Part shown: positions 10,266 to 23,439 of the stretch, piece after piece | How the letters are laid out: each line of letters begins with the position of its first letter | Position numbering within the stretch: position 1 is the first letter of the stretch | NCBI GenBank assembly: GCA_026724425.1 | Contig: JAIUCV010000003.1 | Location: forward strand, 60,627,088-60,691,087 | From: Erythrophleum ivorense | Lineage: Eukaryota; Streptophyta; Magnoliopsida; Fabales; Fabaceae | Direction of reading: 5' to 3' | Length of the DNA: 64,000 nucleotides | Position numbers and translations under genes: made by a program | The notes under the pieces: model-generated | Seen by the model: only the letters and a program-made list of their open reading frames with translations | What the model was told of the DNA's origin: nothing | Database searches by the model: none

Positions 10266-12360
10266 GGTGATTAACACTGGCTACACCATATTTAGTGAAT
10301 GACATGATTAAATACAATTTTAAAGTTTCATTTTATTTCTTAAATTTATGTTGCAAAATATTATGGATGTTAATTCTTAGAAAAATTCTTTGTCTTCAGT
10401 TGTACCTTAGTTTTTTCTTTAAATTTAAAAAAATTGCTTTCAATCCCTGATTTATTATTTCCACAGTAATAAGTCCCTCACAAATTAATTTTAAAAATTT
10501 TAATTATGTGAAAGTATTAAAATGCCCTTTTAATTTCCTCCTTATCTTTCCCAAAAAATCTATTCAAATATTTTATCAAGGCTTCCCTATTAAAAATTTA
10601 AAAAAATTTCTCTATTAATATTGAAACAAACGAGTAAATTAATTATTTAGTCTCCTTTCATTTAATCATTTAAAAATAAACCTTTTAATTTAATCTTTAA
10701 AAAAATGCTTTCTAATTCGATTAAAAAAATATTTAAAGACGAAATCAATGTATTTTATGTTTAGAAAAATAAACCAAAAAAATTCATTTAATAATCATTA
10801 ATTTAACGTTAAATAAACTATGCAATTATTTGGTGGGTCCCACAGCCAATTTTGTCATTGTGGCATCTTATCGTTGACAGCGCCGCGAAAGTTTGATGCA
10901 CCACTATTCATAGTCCTGTGCCGACTTTACGCTTAATATCTTTTGTTTAAGAATTGTTTAGGTTGAAGTCAAAGGACATCGCCAGAGGAATTTGAAGGCA
11001 CCTTTACGCGAGAAGAAATATGTATAAAGGCTATTTTTCTGTCTATCATACTAAAAATTAAGCAGACACCTGGAAGTTGAATGAGAAAGACTAATGGCAT
11101 TAGATCTCTCGCTCCCTCTCTCTTTTTTCTTATTTTTGGATGTCACCATACATCCCTCTTTTTCTTGTTCTCTATAAGCACATCTTCATTTATATATATG
11201 TTCAACAGCCACCCTACAAAATTCCAGCGTCTTACTCATATATAGTTAGGAAAATGAATATACTTTTGATTTCCCGTTGTAAATTTTAGGGAAAATTGTA
11301 GAAATTATTTTTTTAAAAAAATCCTTTGCATGTTTACTTAATCTTTTGGAGATCATCTTAATTTTTCCCATATCATCTCAATTTCTACAATTTTTCTATT
11401 CAAGCATCTAATGTTTATGCCTTTTTATTCGCATTTTTTTAACCAAATCAATTATATATGAAGATCTAGCATCTTGATTTCACCTTTTCGAGTAACTGCA
11501 ATTTTTTGTGTCTTAGTTTTTCCTTTCTGTTCGCATCTTTCTTTTCTTTGGTGAAAGCAATGGCACCACCATTCGATTTGTGCCTGGCATATCGCGAATA
11601 TGCAAAGAGAGTAAGGCATGATTCCGATGGGGTCCCATAGATGTCCCAAATTTATTATCATTAATATTTAAATCAGAAAGAAAATAGATCATGAAATTGA
11701 TTATGGGATGAAAGGCTCATATGATTATGATTTTTTGTTGCAAGTAAGGTCAATGTGGATTATATTGGATGGGCAAATGGATGCGTTGTATAATTCTTTT
11801 CTTTAAAGTTGCGTCGTATAAATTTTTATTACCATACAGATGAATTTTGAGATATTTTATAATTAAAATATCAATTCTTTGATATAAAATGCAAAGAAAA
11901 ATAAAATAAGGATGATTATGAGTAGAATATAAAATTTTTATTCTCAAACTCATATTTAGTGAATGAAAAAAAATTGATTTAATTTAATTTATTTTATTAA
12001 ATCTTTAAATTTTTACTTCCAAACTCATTTATAAAAAAAGTTTTAAATGAGTAAATAATCACTCCACCATTTTATATCTCTTGATTAACACAAACAGGTG
12101 CCTAGAAGCTTCTTCCTTCTTATTCTAATCTCTTCCTTTAATTATCCTACCATATTTGTCAAGCCTTTTAAGTGAGAAACAATCTTGTGTAAACTCAATC
12201 TAACATATATAAACTCACTAATCATATTTGATACACATGATTTATGAGAAATCGTAATTTTTTATTATTATCTCACTGATTTGTAAATTCATTTCTAAGT
12301 TTTTTTTTAAGAGAAATATAGAATGAACTCTTACATAATAAATTCCTACTTAGTCAAAAG
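10266..12360. other. Intergenic, no gene recognised
   Basis: A promoter-like stretch with CT-rich sequence and a tatatata tract occurs near 11100-11200, but no supported gene follows. The 69-codon minus-strand frame at 11452-11661 was not recognised. Confidence 0.45.
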
Positions 12361-12378
12361 GGCCCCCCAGCGCGCCCC

Positions 12379-12411
<33 letters not shown>
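12361..12411. repeat. 31-base poly-G run with GC-rich left edge
   Basis: After ccccccagcgcgcccccc there are 31 consecutive G (12381-12411) in otherwise AT-rich DNA. The C6-G31 arrangement is unusual for plant intergenic DNA and could be a sequencing or gap-closing artefact, or a real G-quadruplex-capable tract. Confidence 0.9.
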
Positions 12412-12412
<1 letters not shown>

Positions 12413-13379
12413 AGGATCTGTTAATCACCGCTCGATTTCCACACACGGAATCTCCCTCCAGCTATATTCACGCTTGAATGTGGGACATCCTCTTTATTAT
12501 TAACAAAGAACAACAGGGAAAAAAAAGTTCCTATGCTAAACTGGTATATATATGCACAAACACCAAATTTCGTGTGTAAAATTGATATAATATTATATGT
12601 TATTTCACAAGTTGAATGAGGAATTTATTTTCTTTATTTTCTCTATTTTTTGCCATTTTTTTAACAGAAGCACATGTTATTTGTCAATCACAACATGGAC
12701 ATATAAAAGTTTCTTTTGTTGATCACCTTATCAGAGTTTATAGAATTTTGCTGCTGATGATTATTTTTTGAATTTTCTAAAATATAATAAAACGATGTCG
12801 CAATTTTTTGCAATTAACTAATAATTTCCTCTATTAAATTTAAATAAAATCATGTCTTTCTTGATGCATACGGTCAATGAACATTCGAAGTCCAAATTTG
12901 AATATCAATAATGAGTTATCTTGAATATGAAAGTTCCACCACAATATTATTATTTATTCTGCAAACGTGGCCTAACTTCCTTACTGAATAAGTGAAGCAG
13001 TTCAAAATTGCATATTCTTTTAGGTATCATCAAGAGAGCAAAATTTCATATAAAGGGAAGCACGATTACCGTAGAAGATATTGTATTAGACTCAATTTCT
13101 GCACATACCCTCTAAGAAAGAAAGAAAGAAATAGGCGTTGACAAGTTTCTGCATGAAATAAATTTGCTACAATATAAATAAATAAATATATATATGCACC
13201 TTTTGTAGAAAAATTAATTAATTTATGAATTAGTATTAACTAATTATTAGATTACAAATTAATTTTAATAATATTAAATAATAATTAGTAATAAGCACTA
13301 TTTAAATAAATTGTTTATTTATATTATAAATAGCATATATTAGGTTAGACTATTATACGTTCATTTAGGAAATATATTT
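12412..13379. other. Intergenic, no gene recognised
   Basis: AT-rich sequence with an (AAAG)n-like patch near 13117-13130 and (AAAT)n/(TA)n near 13175-13195. Confidence 0.5.
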
Positions 13380-13640
13380 CCACTCACAATTTGTTTAGAG
13401 TACTGTTCATATTTAATATTAGTTAAATTTTATTGGTTAACTTATTTAAGATTATAATAAACTCTTAAACTTCTTGAGCATTGTGAATTGTAATCCTTAT
13501 TCTTTTATCTATCTCTAGGTGTTGCTATCTTTTTTGCAAGAATTCATGTTCATGGAATACCGCATTATATTAGGTATTATGTGAATTTAATCTCCCATAT
13601 TAATTTTAGCAATTGTTATCAGAGTAGGTTTGGGATTATT
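13380..13640 (+). mobile_element. LTR 3' end plus copia-type primer binding site
   Basis: TTAGCA at 13606-13611 followed by AT and TGTTATCAGAG (13614-13624) looks like the end of an LTR and a degenerate primer binding site complementary to initiator tRNA-Met (consensus TGGTATCAGAGC), as in Ty1/copia elements. The upstream 5' end of the LTR was not found and no coding domain could be tied to it. Confidence 0.45.
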
Positions 13641-16600
13641 TATATGCTAATTTAATTTTCCATGTTGTTTGAACGAGTTTGGGATCCATATCATCCTATT
13701 CAAACATAACCTGGAAATTTTACACTATTCATATTGTTGGCTATATTGTTCCTATGGTGCTGTTTGAGTTGCTGTATGGATCCGGAGTTTAGGCATATAT
13801 GTTGTCTTTCTATTGTTTTCGAAGTAGTAATATGCTGATATGGATGAGAACTATGTTTGAATATCCATGAAAGTTGCTTGCGGAATTGGCTGAATTCTCT
13901 ACGTTTTGGCCATCAAAACTGGAAACATTTAGTATGAATTGTGCCCATTTTGCCATTAGAAATCACTTACTCGTGATTTTCTAATGAATTTTGGTTTTTG
14001 AATCATCCAAAATGGAGTCCCAAGAAGGGAGAAAATGTCGGGTCAATCTGTGGGTCACGAACGAGTCCGAATCAAGTTGGTCAAACTCGACTGAAGTTGG
14101 AAGACAATCAAAATGATTTGGTCACCTGTCAAAATGACATGTTGCTTAAGGTTTGTGTCATACGCATTTTGCTCTTTTTGCAAATCACATGTTGTTTGGG
14201 TAAAATAATGAAACACCCCATTTCACTGATGGGGGCACTGGACCTGGCTATTTATTGGTCCATTTTTTGGCTCATCAATAGGCTGGTGTCTTTGCGTTTT
14301 CATACATTTTAATTTCTAGACATTTAAGTACATACAAAACTCTATGAAGCAACTTGGGCCAATGCGTGATTGGTCCTTTTTGGATAAAAACCAAAAGGTG
14401 ATTTTGGGCACAATAGTTTGGCCATTTTTGAAAGATTTTTTTGGGCAAAAACCACAGTAAGGCCATTTTTTGGTCAATTGTTTTTTTATACTTTTGGATC
14501 TTTTAAATTTTGGGGCCTTTGACAATTTTTTGGGGGAGTATATTTGGACCAATTTTTAGAACTTTTTGGGCATTCTGATATTAAAACTTTATGTTTTGAT
14601 TGGTAATTGATTTGTTGGGACCAAATAAATTACAAAAAATTAATGTTTAGTGCTATTTAATTTGTTTGAATTATAAAAAATTATTCTAGACAATTTTGTA
14701 AAAGAAATTATTCTTTAGTGACAATTAATTGCCTTATTTATGAAAAATAATGTTAAGCAATGTTAGCACATTTAGGATGTTGTTGGTGTCATTATATTTT
14801 GCCTAAATTATGGAAAATTAGTATTTTAGACAAATTTAACACATTTAGGAATGAAAAATTAATTTAAGTGCTATTTAAATTTTTGTCCTATTTGGGAAAA
14901 TATTTTTTTTGGGAAATTGTAACACATTTTTAATTTTGTAAAAAGAATCATTTTGGTGCTATTTAATTTTGTCTAAATTATGAAAAATCATTTTTTTTGG
15001 GGAATTTCTAACTTTTTCTTTGCAATGAACCTAAAATGGAAATATCTTAGTGGAGATGCAAATTTTATGAGCAATTATTATAATTTTGAAGGGTTTTAAT
15101 AATGAAAGTGAATGTTGTCTTTAAGGTGAATCATTCATGTAATTGTTCAAATCTTTATATGGGTGTGTGTGTGTGTGTTTTATAATTTCCACATGGGAGG
15201 AAGATATTAGTTATAAAATTGACATTTACACCACTAACACTTATAGTATGTAATAACAATTATGGATGTAGTTGGATATTGACACTTTATGATTATGAAC
15301 TCACTTATTGTGAGATCAATTATAAGGGTGATTGGTTTCAACTAATATAGTTGATTTGGTTAATATATACATCTTGATATGTTAACAGTGCATATGCTCT
15401 ATTGGTATGCATTGTTGGTGTATTCTTTGTCACTGTTATAGAAATCCCCTTGTATATTTTGTGAAAATTAAGGCCATATTTATAAAATTATAATCATGCT
15501 ATTTTTTACATTGTTTGTGTTAAGTGTCTCAAAATATACAATTAAATTGTGAAATTTTGTGAAAAGCATATTAGCCATTTGTAACAAGGATATATTCTTT
15601 TTTAATTAGATATATAAATTGTGTTTAACTCTCATAATGATTATTTATTTATTTATTTAATGTTGAGAGTCATGTAGTTTTGAGATTTATGGCTAAGAAA
15701 AACTTTTATGGTAATCCAATTTTTATGTAATTCTATTTTAAATAACAATACTTTCACCTATTGTGGAGTTAGTCATGAAAATTATTACATGAAATATAAT
15801 GCTTTTACTTTGGTTGTTGGATTACATGTGATATATTATACAAGTAATGGACAATACCCTATTGGTGTGATATTACTTAGTATAATTTTGATAATATAGT
15901 GGTTATAATAAATGAAAAATCTTTTAAATATCAAAAGATTGACTACGTGAGATTTTTCTATCAAGGATATTTTTTATCTATAATATTATCAACTTATTTT
16001 ATTGATATTCTAGTACATTTCACTTAATATCTTAATATTTCTTATATCTTATCGGTACAGAAGCATTAGATACATTAGTTTTGTTATCCTTGATATGCCT
16101 ATTAAGTTCTTTTGATTTATTATGATTTGGGATTCCAAGGCAAGATTATGATAAATAACAATTTTGTATTTATAATTATATTAAGTTGGATCTTGAAGGG
16201 AATTCTTATTTATGATTATTTTGTACACTTAATTCAAGTTTCTATATGTTATTGCCATTTTAGTTATTGTACCTATGCAATTTTTTGTGAGAACTTTGGA
16301 TGGAACTCACGGTGAGGACTTCTAAGAACAATGAGGTGTCTTAAGATGATAAATAATTTTTATTACCTTGATATATTCCTTTGGTTTAATGAAATATTAT
16401 TGATTTTTTTTTAAAACCTAAAGGCAAGTGAGATTATTCTTGTGTGAACTGGGATCCTATGTTATCCTTTCATTTTGGTACACAAATCTATTGTGAACTT
16501 GCAATGTTCTCAACTTGTCTCATAAACCCTGCATTTGGTAGGATTTTGTGTGAGTGAAATTTTTATCCTCACTTTTATATAGATATGTCTCCTCTTAAAA

Positions 16601-18540
16601 AAGGGATAAATACTCAATCTAGGAATGCCAACTTCTTTTTTTTTTTTTTAAATTTAGGAATTTTTGTAAGGACTATTTCATTTGAAAATTTGTAACCGAG
16701 GATTAATTTATTTCATGAGAATGGGGATAGGGATAAAGCCCTTACCTTGCAGGATTCTCGTTCCCATAAAAGGCATTAAATTTGTTTATACATTTGTTAC
16801 TTTTTAAAAAAATATATGTAATTTTTTTTATATATTTACTATTAGATTTTTCAAACAAAGCATGACACATATAATTTTCTAATAATAATAATAATATGTC
16901 AAGTGTATAATTTGTAATAACAAATGTATGATTTATATAACTTAGTATCACATAATTGTATTCTTTTAAAAAAAATTTACACATATTATAATTTTATCAA
17001 AAAACTTCCTAATAAAATATAAAATACTGCACTTAAGTCCCATCAATACTTTCAACATTCTCTTTTGCCATTTTAGTTTTTCATATTTACGTAGGTTTAA
17101 AAGTTAAATAAAGCTATAAAACCCTATACAACTTTAGATCATAACTCAAAAGTAGACAAGCGCCTAAATCAATTATTCAATCCTTTCTTTTATGCCACAG
17201 CCTCACTATCGTGCTTAAAGCCTTTTGCTTGCCATGCCGTCGCACCTGAAAGTTCAATTTTATTTAGTAGCTTCAGCTATAGAGTTCTGCTCTTTGGGTA
17301 AAGGTAGGGTATTTTAGGTCTTACCTTTACATAGCTTAGCAAATTCAATCTGGATTTTATGGATTTTGTTTTCAATAAGGTATTCTTTTAGATTTGGAAA
17401 ATTTTCAAATATGAGTTTTATGCACATTATCTTTACCAACCTTCTGCTACTTTTATAGTATACTGATAGCCTACATCTTCTCCTTTAACCTATAGTGTGG
17501 GTTTGTTAATGGAAGAGTTCTAAAGGTGTCTTCTTGATCTCCTTTGGTTTTGATTTTTCCGTTTAGGATTCCGGCTTGTTCTAAAGAATTCATTTTTATT
17601 TTGTGAAAAATATCTTGAAGAGTTTTAGAGTAAAATTTTATTTTCTTAAAAGTAAATTTTTCAACAAGCTAAACATGCACCTAGTCATCCTTTTAGGTAT
17701 AGTTAGTTTGACTTCATGCTAATTTTAAGAGCTAACTCCTAAGATTGAATAGCCTATATTTCATATAAACCTCAAATGAGAAGAAAAAATGACAACCAAA
17801 GACCTTGAGTTTGTAAAATTTACAATGAAGGACATTATTGCAATTAGATTTTCCCAAAGTTACAACAATGTCCTTTCAAAAATAATTTTTGAAAATTTAA
17901 GATTCTTGGATGTAATTTTTTCATAGAATCTTACACTTTTATTGACTCAAGTTTCAAGCACCATGTACTTGTAATTTGATATATCATATAGCAAAAACCC
18001 CTAAAAGTATAAAGGTGAGGATAGTTTTATATCATATGATATAAAAAAAATTCAAAATTTATCAAAATGATCTTATTATAAGTAGGATGCACATGGGCCA
18101 AGCTAAGCTTTAGCCTAGCCTAGCACCTAGCCCAATTTTTACCATCCTTAATATTTATAATGTTATTGCTGTTCGATCACCTAAAAAAGAAGGAAGTAGG
18201 GAGAATGAGGCATTATTAAAAAAAAAAATTATTTAATAATGGTTCTTTCTTTTTATATTTTCGCCAATTAGTGGTGGTTGTCGATTGTTGTTAAATGACT
18301 AAGCGTTGATTGGCCAGCTATCGCCTTTACCACCATGGGTACTAAATTAACAGTGGTTACTTTTCAATTGCAAAATAATTGCCACTAAATGTAGATTAAA
18401 ATTAGCAATAGTTGTATGAATACTATATTTTATCCAAATATTTCCAAAAAAATATCAAATTAAAAAAATATTGTTTTGGGTTTCTATTTAATTTTTGAGT
18501 CATCTCACCATTAGAGTCACTTTAATTTTCATATTATTGG
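13641..18540. other. Probable non-coding retroelement-derived sequence
   Basis: No recognisable protein domain. A 104-codon open frame (13998-14312) lies in a slightly less AT-rich patch without similarity I know. A (TG)n tract is at about 15162-15178. It may be the internal part of a non-autonomous LTR element starting at the site at 13614, but no second LTR was identified. Confidence 0.35.
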
Positions 18541-18760
18541 AGTCAAGTTTAATTCTTAGGTCAATTTTAATTTAGTTTTTAGCCAATAAAATTAAGAAAA
18601 AGGAATTATTTTAGTCAAGTTTAATTTTTAAGTGAAATTTGATTTAATTTTGAGTTAATAAATTAATAAAAAAAGAAGAGTTGTTAGAGTCAAGTTTAAT
18701 TTTTAAATCAAGTTTAATTTAATTTTAAGTCAATAAAATAATCCATGAAAAAAAAAAAGA
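18541..18760. repeat. Three-copy imperfect tandem repeat, period 72-75
   Basis: agtcaagtttaatt begins copies at 18541, 18613 and 18688; each continues with a ttaagtcaattttaattta-like block and an AATAAAATTAA-type tail. Confidence 0.75.
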
Positions 18761-20930
18761 AACAAGAAATGCCCAAGGTAAAAGCCCCAGTGCCTAATTT
18801 TGTTTTAAGCCTAGGAAAAAAAAGTGGCCTAGGACCCGTTACTTGAAATAATATGGCCTTTTCTTTATTTTGATTATCCTTTTATGTGTTGTTTGCCTCA
18901 CATGATTAGGGTAAATAACATGCTTTTGTCAATTCACATGTATATATAACATGTGATAGGTTAGATAACATGTGGCATAAAACCTTAAGGTAGATGACTA
19001 TATATATATATATATATATTTTTTTTTCTCTTTTCTTTTCCTTTTTTGTCAATCTACCTAGCAGATGAGGGTTGGATAATTATTAGGGTAATAGGTATGA
19101 ATGCTCTCTTCACACACATCACTAATATATAATTATCTCACACATATTATGGGCTCTATACCTAGGTCTAAGTGCAATTTAGGTTAATAGAGGTTTATAT
19201 TTATCTCTTTGTGAAGCCTTGTATTTTCTAAAGTTATCATGAATACCTCATCGAAATTTTACCTTGTTATATGGATTTGACCTGTATAAGACCTTTTTCC
19301 CTCATGGTCAAATTTATATGGTAATATCCATTTTTATGTTGGGGACAATTTGGGGACTAATATTCCTTTAGGATCATAAACCTACCTTAAACCCTGTGCA
19401 CTAATAGACAAGCTATAGTTGCTACCCAAATAGTCAAGGTCAAGCTTTTATAAATCAGTGATCTCAACTTAAGGTTTACGCACATTAGGACAAATGAGAG
19501 CATTTTTTTGTTTCATTTCTCGTTACATTCATACCACACATATAATAAGGCTTATAGGGAAAGTGACATATTTGTTAGAATGGTTAGTGAGATGTCATTG
19601 CATAGTCAAACATACAATAACCATGATGAAAGCATGCATTAGCCAAAATCAACCCTTGTCTAGTGGGTCTTCAATCCTGAAGGACCATAATCATGCACAT
19701 CATAAGCCCTTGAAAGGGAAACCTTTTTAACATGCATTTTTCTAAGAAAAAAAATAAATAAAAATAAAAATAATTAGTGCATAATTATGGTTATGTTTCT
19801 TTTAGCGTACACTAGTAGGCAAGATCAACTATATTAGTATTAATTATGTAGAGATTTTTTTCTTTCTTGAATTAAAGGTTGATATCCTTTTCCCTGTGGA
19901 GCAATAAGCTTCCTAAGCATAAGGAGATTTTTGTGAAAATTTGATCTAGCCTAATAGTATAAAATTTATACCCTTGGCCATGAAAGTCACGCATTTATTA
20001 GTACACTACCAAGTGAAATCATGTCTTGGTGAGAGATTTGAGATAATATTCCTTTTAGGCATCAATTGTGTAGAAAGACATATTTTTCTCAGATTGACTA
20101 TCAACTACTTTTCTTCCATGGAGCTATAGGCATCTCGAGGAAAAGTATAAAGTTTTCTTTCTTTTCTCATACCAAGACATTATTCCTAACAATGTACAAA
20201 CAAATACATAAAACCACAATGATCATGTTTATACTTGATAAGTTAATAGATCATTATATTAGCCTATTTATGTTAAATATTATCCAAACCAGTGTCAATT
20301 GTGTAGGGACTTGTTCCTTCTCAAGTTGATAACTAAAGTTCATATCCTTATGGATTAATAAGTTCTTTGAAGAATGAGCAAAAGTATTAGGCTAATGACA
20401 ATAATCCATTGACTAATTAAAAAAATATATTTTAATTCTTTTATCATTATAAACTTTGACCAACATATTTTGGAACAATGAATTGTTACACAAGTTGATT
20501 GGCGTAATGAAAGTAATGGAAACTTTAGCAATAAGCAATCTTTAAGTTCAAGTCTATTAGGGCTAGTTGTAACTATTTCAACTTGTCCAAGGTTATTAAT
20601 CATGTGGAATTTGTATTTCCTTAAATTAATTGACAATTTCATTTTCTCTATATGTAATAAGCATTTAAGAAAAATAAAAGACAACTCAGATGTATGTTTT
20701 AAGTAAGACATTGAGCATGTAGGGATTTAAATTCCCTTTTATATCAAGTGTCAACTTTGATTTTCTATATGGATTATTAAAACCCTTAAGAAATCAAAGG
20801 GTCCAACATTCCTTGATTGTCATGCTAAAATAGCTCTTTCAAATTGTTCTCTCAATCTAAAAATAAATTATTTCTTAAAACAATTAAGTTTGTTTTGTTC
20901 TTTCATTGAATAGATAAAAGAAGAAGACAA
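18761..20930. other. Unassigned; possible 5' LTR/leader of the Ty3 element
   Basis: No coding similarity was recognised. Its position immediately upstream of the gag remnant makes it the expected site of the 5' LTR and untranslated leader, but no LTR boundary could be identified. (TA)n at about 18999-19018. Confidence 0.35.
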
Positions 20931-20959
20931 GGTTATGCCCTAAAAATGGAATTCATCTA

Positions 20960-22480
20960 ACCAGACCCATCCTCCTACTCGAGTTTATGACACCCATTCT
21001 AGAAGCAAGCTCATGGTGGTTCAACTTGAAAGGAATTAAAGGGTTAAGGAAGTTATGATCGTGTCTAATAATTGCATAATGACTATGGAGAATTAGATGG
21101 CTCAGATGAATGACATAATGAAAATGTTAGTTGAGACTCCAAAAGGGAAAGGCATTGATAACTTACTTAAAAGTGTCTAATCCTCCACCTATCACTACAA
21201 ATACAATAGAGATGAGGACAAGTTTACTAAAGATGGTTATAACATAGGCATATTTTGGCCAAATAACAGATACAACCTAAGTACAAAACAAGGTTCAAGA
21301 CCCATAAATGCAGGTGACTAACAAGCGGGGTTATCAGGAAGAGGTGAATGATATGCAAGAATGCCCCAGTGGTAACTTTACTTACATGTTCCAAATCCCA
21401 ACTACTAGCACTAAGGAGAGAGCAAGCAATGCTAAAGAAGAATAGGAGAAAGGATTGGGAGAAGTAAGAGACCAGTTGTGTGCCTTACATGGACTGGTCA
21501 CAGGGGGATCATTAGATGTGAAAGAATTATGCTAGATTCTAGAAAATTCTATTCCTAAGAAGTTTAAGGTTCTATATTTTAACAAGTATAATGTTAATGC
21601 TAATCTAGTTTATAATCTAAGATGCTATTGTACAAAGATGCCTATTTAGTCCAAAAATGAGAAATTTTTAATAAACTCCTTCTCAAAAAGTTTGATTGGA
21701 TCAACCTTGCTGTGGCATATGCAATTAGATGCTTTCATGAAGCAATATAAATTCAGCCTTAATACTGCCCCAGCTAGGGAGCAGCTAAAGAAAATGAGTA
21801 AGAAGATGACAGAATTGTTTAAAAAATACATCAAGAGGTAGAGGGTAATGGCATCACAAGTTCAACCCCCAATGATAGGGTCTGAGTTCTATTCTTATTT
21901 CATTTGTACTTTGTCAGATTCATTTTATAAAATTATGCTAGGAACAAATGTTGACCTCATTGAGATTGGAGAAAGGATTGATGTTGACATTTGAGATGGA
22001 AAACTCATTTTCCTTTAGGTAGAAAGTTGCTTTAAGAAGGGTCAAGGCGTAAAGAAGAATGAAGGGGATATGAACAATGTTTAGCCTTTAAGACCATTTT
22101 CTTGGCAATCTACTTCTTATTAAATATAAGGAGGAAATTAAGGGCAAGGCCATTTCAAATTAGCACTAAATGGACCAAGGCAAGATGAGAGGTCAATTGG
22201 GGTGTGATCAAAGGATAATTGCCCTTGGCTGAACCTTAATTCTACTAATGTAGAGTTGTACCAAAAGTTATTGGAAGCAAAACTCTTAGGACCTTGATAT
22301 GCCAAACTAATGCAACCACTTTATCTGGCCTGGTATAATCCTAATGTTTCTTATTAGTATTATATAGGTGTACTAGGACATTTAATTGAGGATTGTACCA
22401 CTTTCAAAAGAAATGTGTAAGATTTAATTAAATCCAATCACATTTAAAGCTAGAAAGGACTCAACAATTGCCACCAATTT
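20960..22480 (+). pseudogene. Ty3 gag remnant
   Basis: Recognisable pieces include an N-terminal motif with YDTHSRSK (about 20980), the gag core around 21545-21990 with LLWHMQLDAF, MKQYKFSL and QVQPP, and a degenerate knuckle-like block near 22360 with GHLIEDC. In intact elements gag forms the virus-like particle. Numerous stops interrupt every frame. Confidence 0.8.
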
Positions 22481-23439
22481 GCTTCCTAATCATGATCAAC
22501 AAATAGGTGCTATAAAGAAGGAATCAAGGTTATCTAAAAATCCTACCATTATCAAGATACTTATGAAGACTTTGCATGCCTATCTTTAATTGGTTGGTGT
22601 ATGGTAGAGCCATAAGAAAAGAGGGGTTGGTAATGTAGTGATTAATTTAGGGTCTAAATTCTATGATTATCATTAACAAGAAATAAAGCATGATATTGAA
22701 GATTGCTTGCAATTTAGAAAAGTAGCCGAGAAATTGATGATATTTGGAATTGTGGTTTTGGGGAATTTGAATGAAGAAGTTTGTATGATGGAAATGAAAT
22801 GTGTACACTTGTGATTAACAAAATAATTCCAAGTGAACAGTTTGAAACAGTTTCTTTGATTATTAATAAACCTTTCTAGGTGCTAACTCTGCCTCATTTG
22901 TTCACTTTGAAGTAGCTTTTGATGATTATAAGCATGCCAACTCCTTTTCAATATCAGAGTAATCATGCAATGCTATAAAGATACAAAGAAATTATTAAGT
23001 GCATCTTGAACTAGGTAGTAGTTGCCAAGGTTGAGGAAGAGTCTATCACAAATATTATGGATGCAAAAGGAGTTACTCGATATAAGAGAGCCTATCTTTC
23101 AATAGATGTTGATAAAGCTGTGAAAGGAAAACAAGTGAATATTGATAGCCAAAAGAAAGATAACATAAGATAAGAAAAGGCCTTGAGAAAGGATATTTGC
23201 GAATCATGAAACAGAATAAGTATGATGTTATAAAATAACTAAAGAAAACATCAGCGTGGATCTCAATGTGGTTTCTAGTTATGAGTTCATAGGTGCATCA
23301 TTAAGCTCTATAAAAGGTCTAAGATGAGACATATATCTAACCTGATATGCTAGAAAATGTGGCAAGTATTATGAGTATAGTCAAGTCTATATCTACTATT
23401 TCTTTTTTAAAAGATGAAATTGTAGGAACTTCTATAAAT

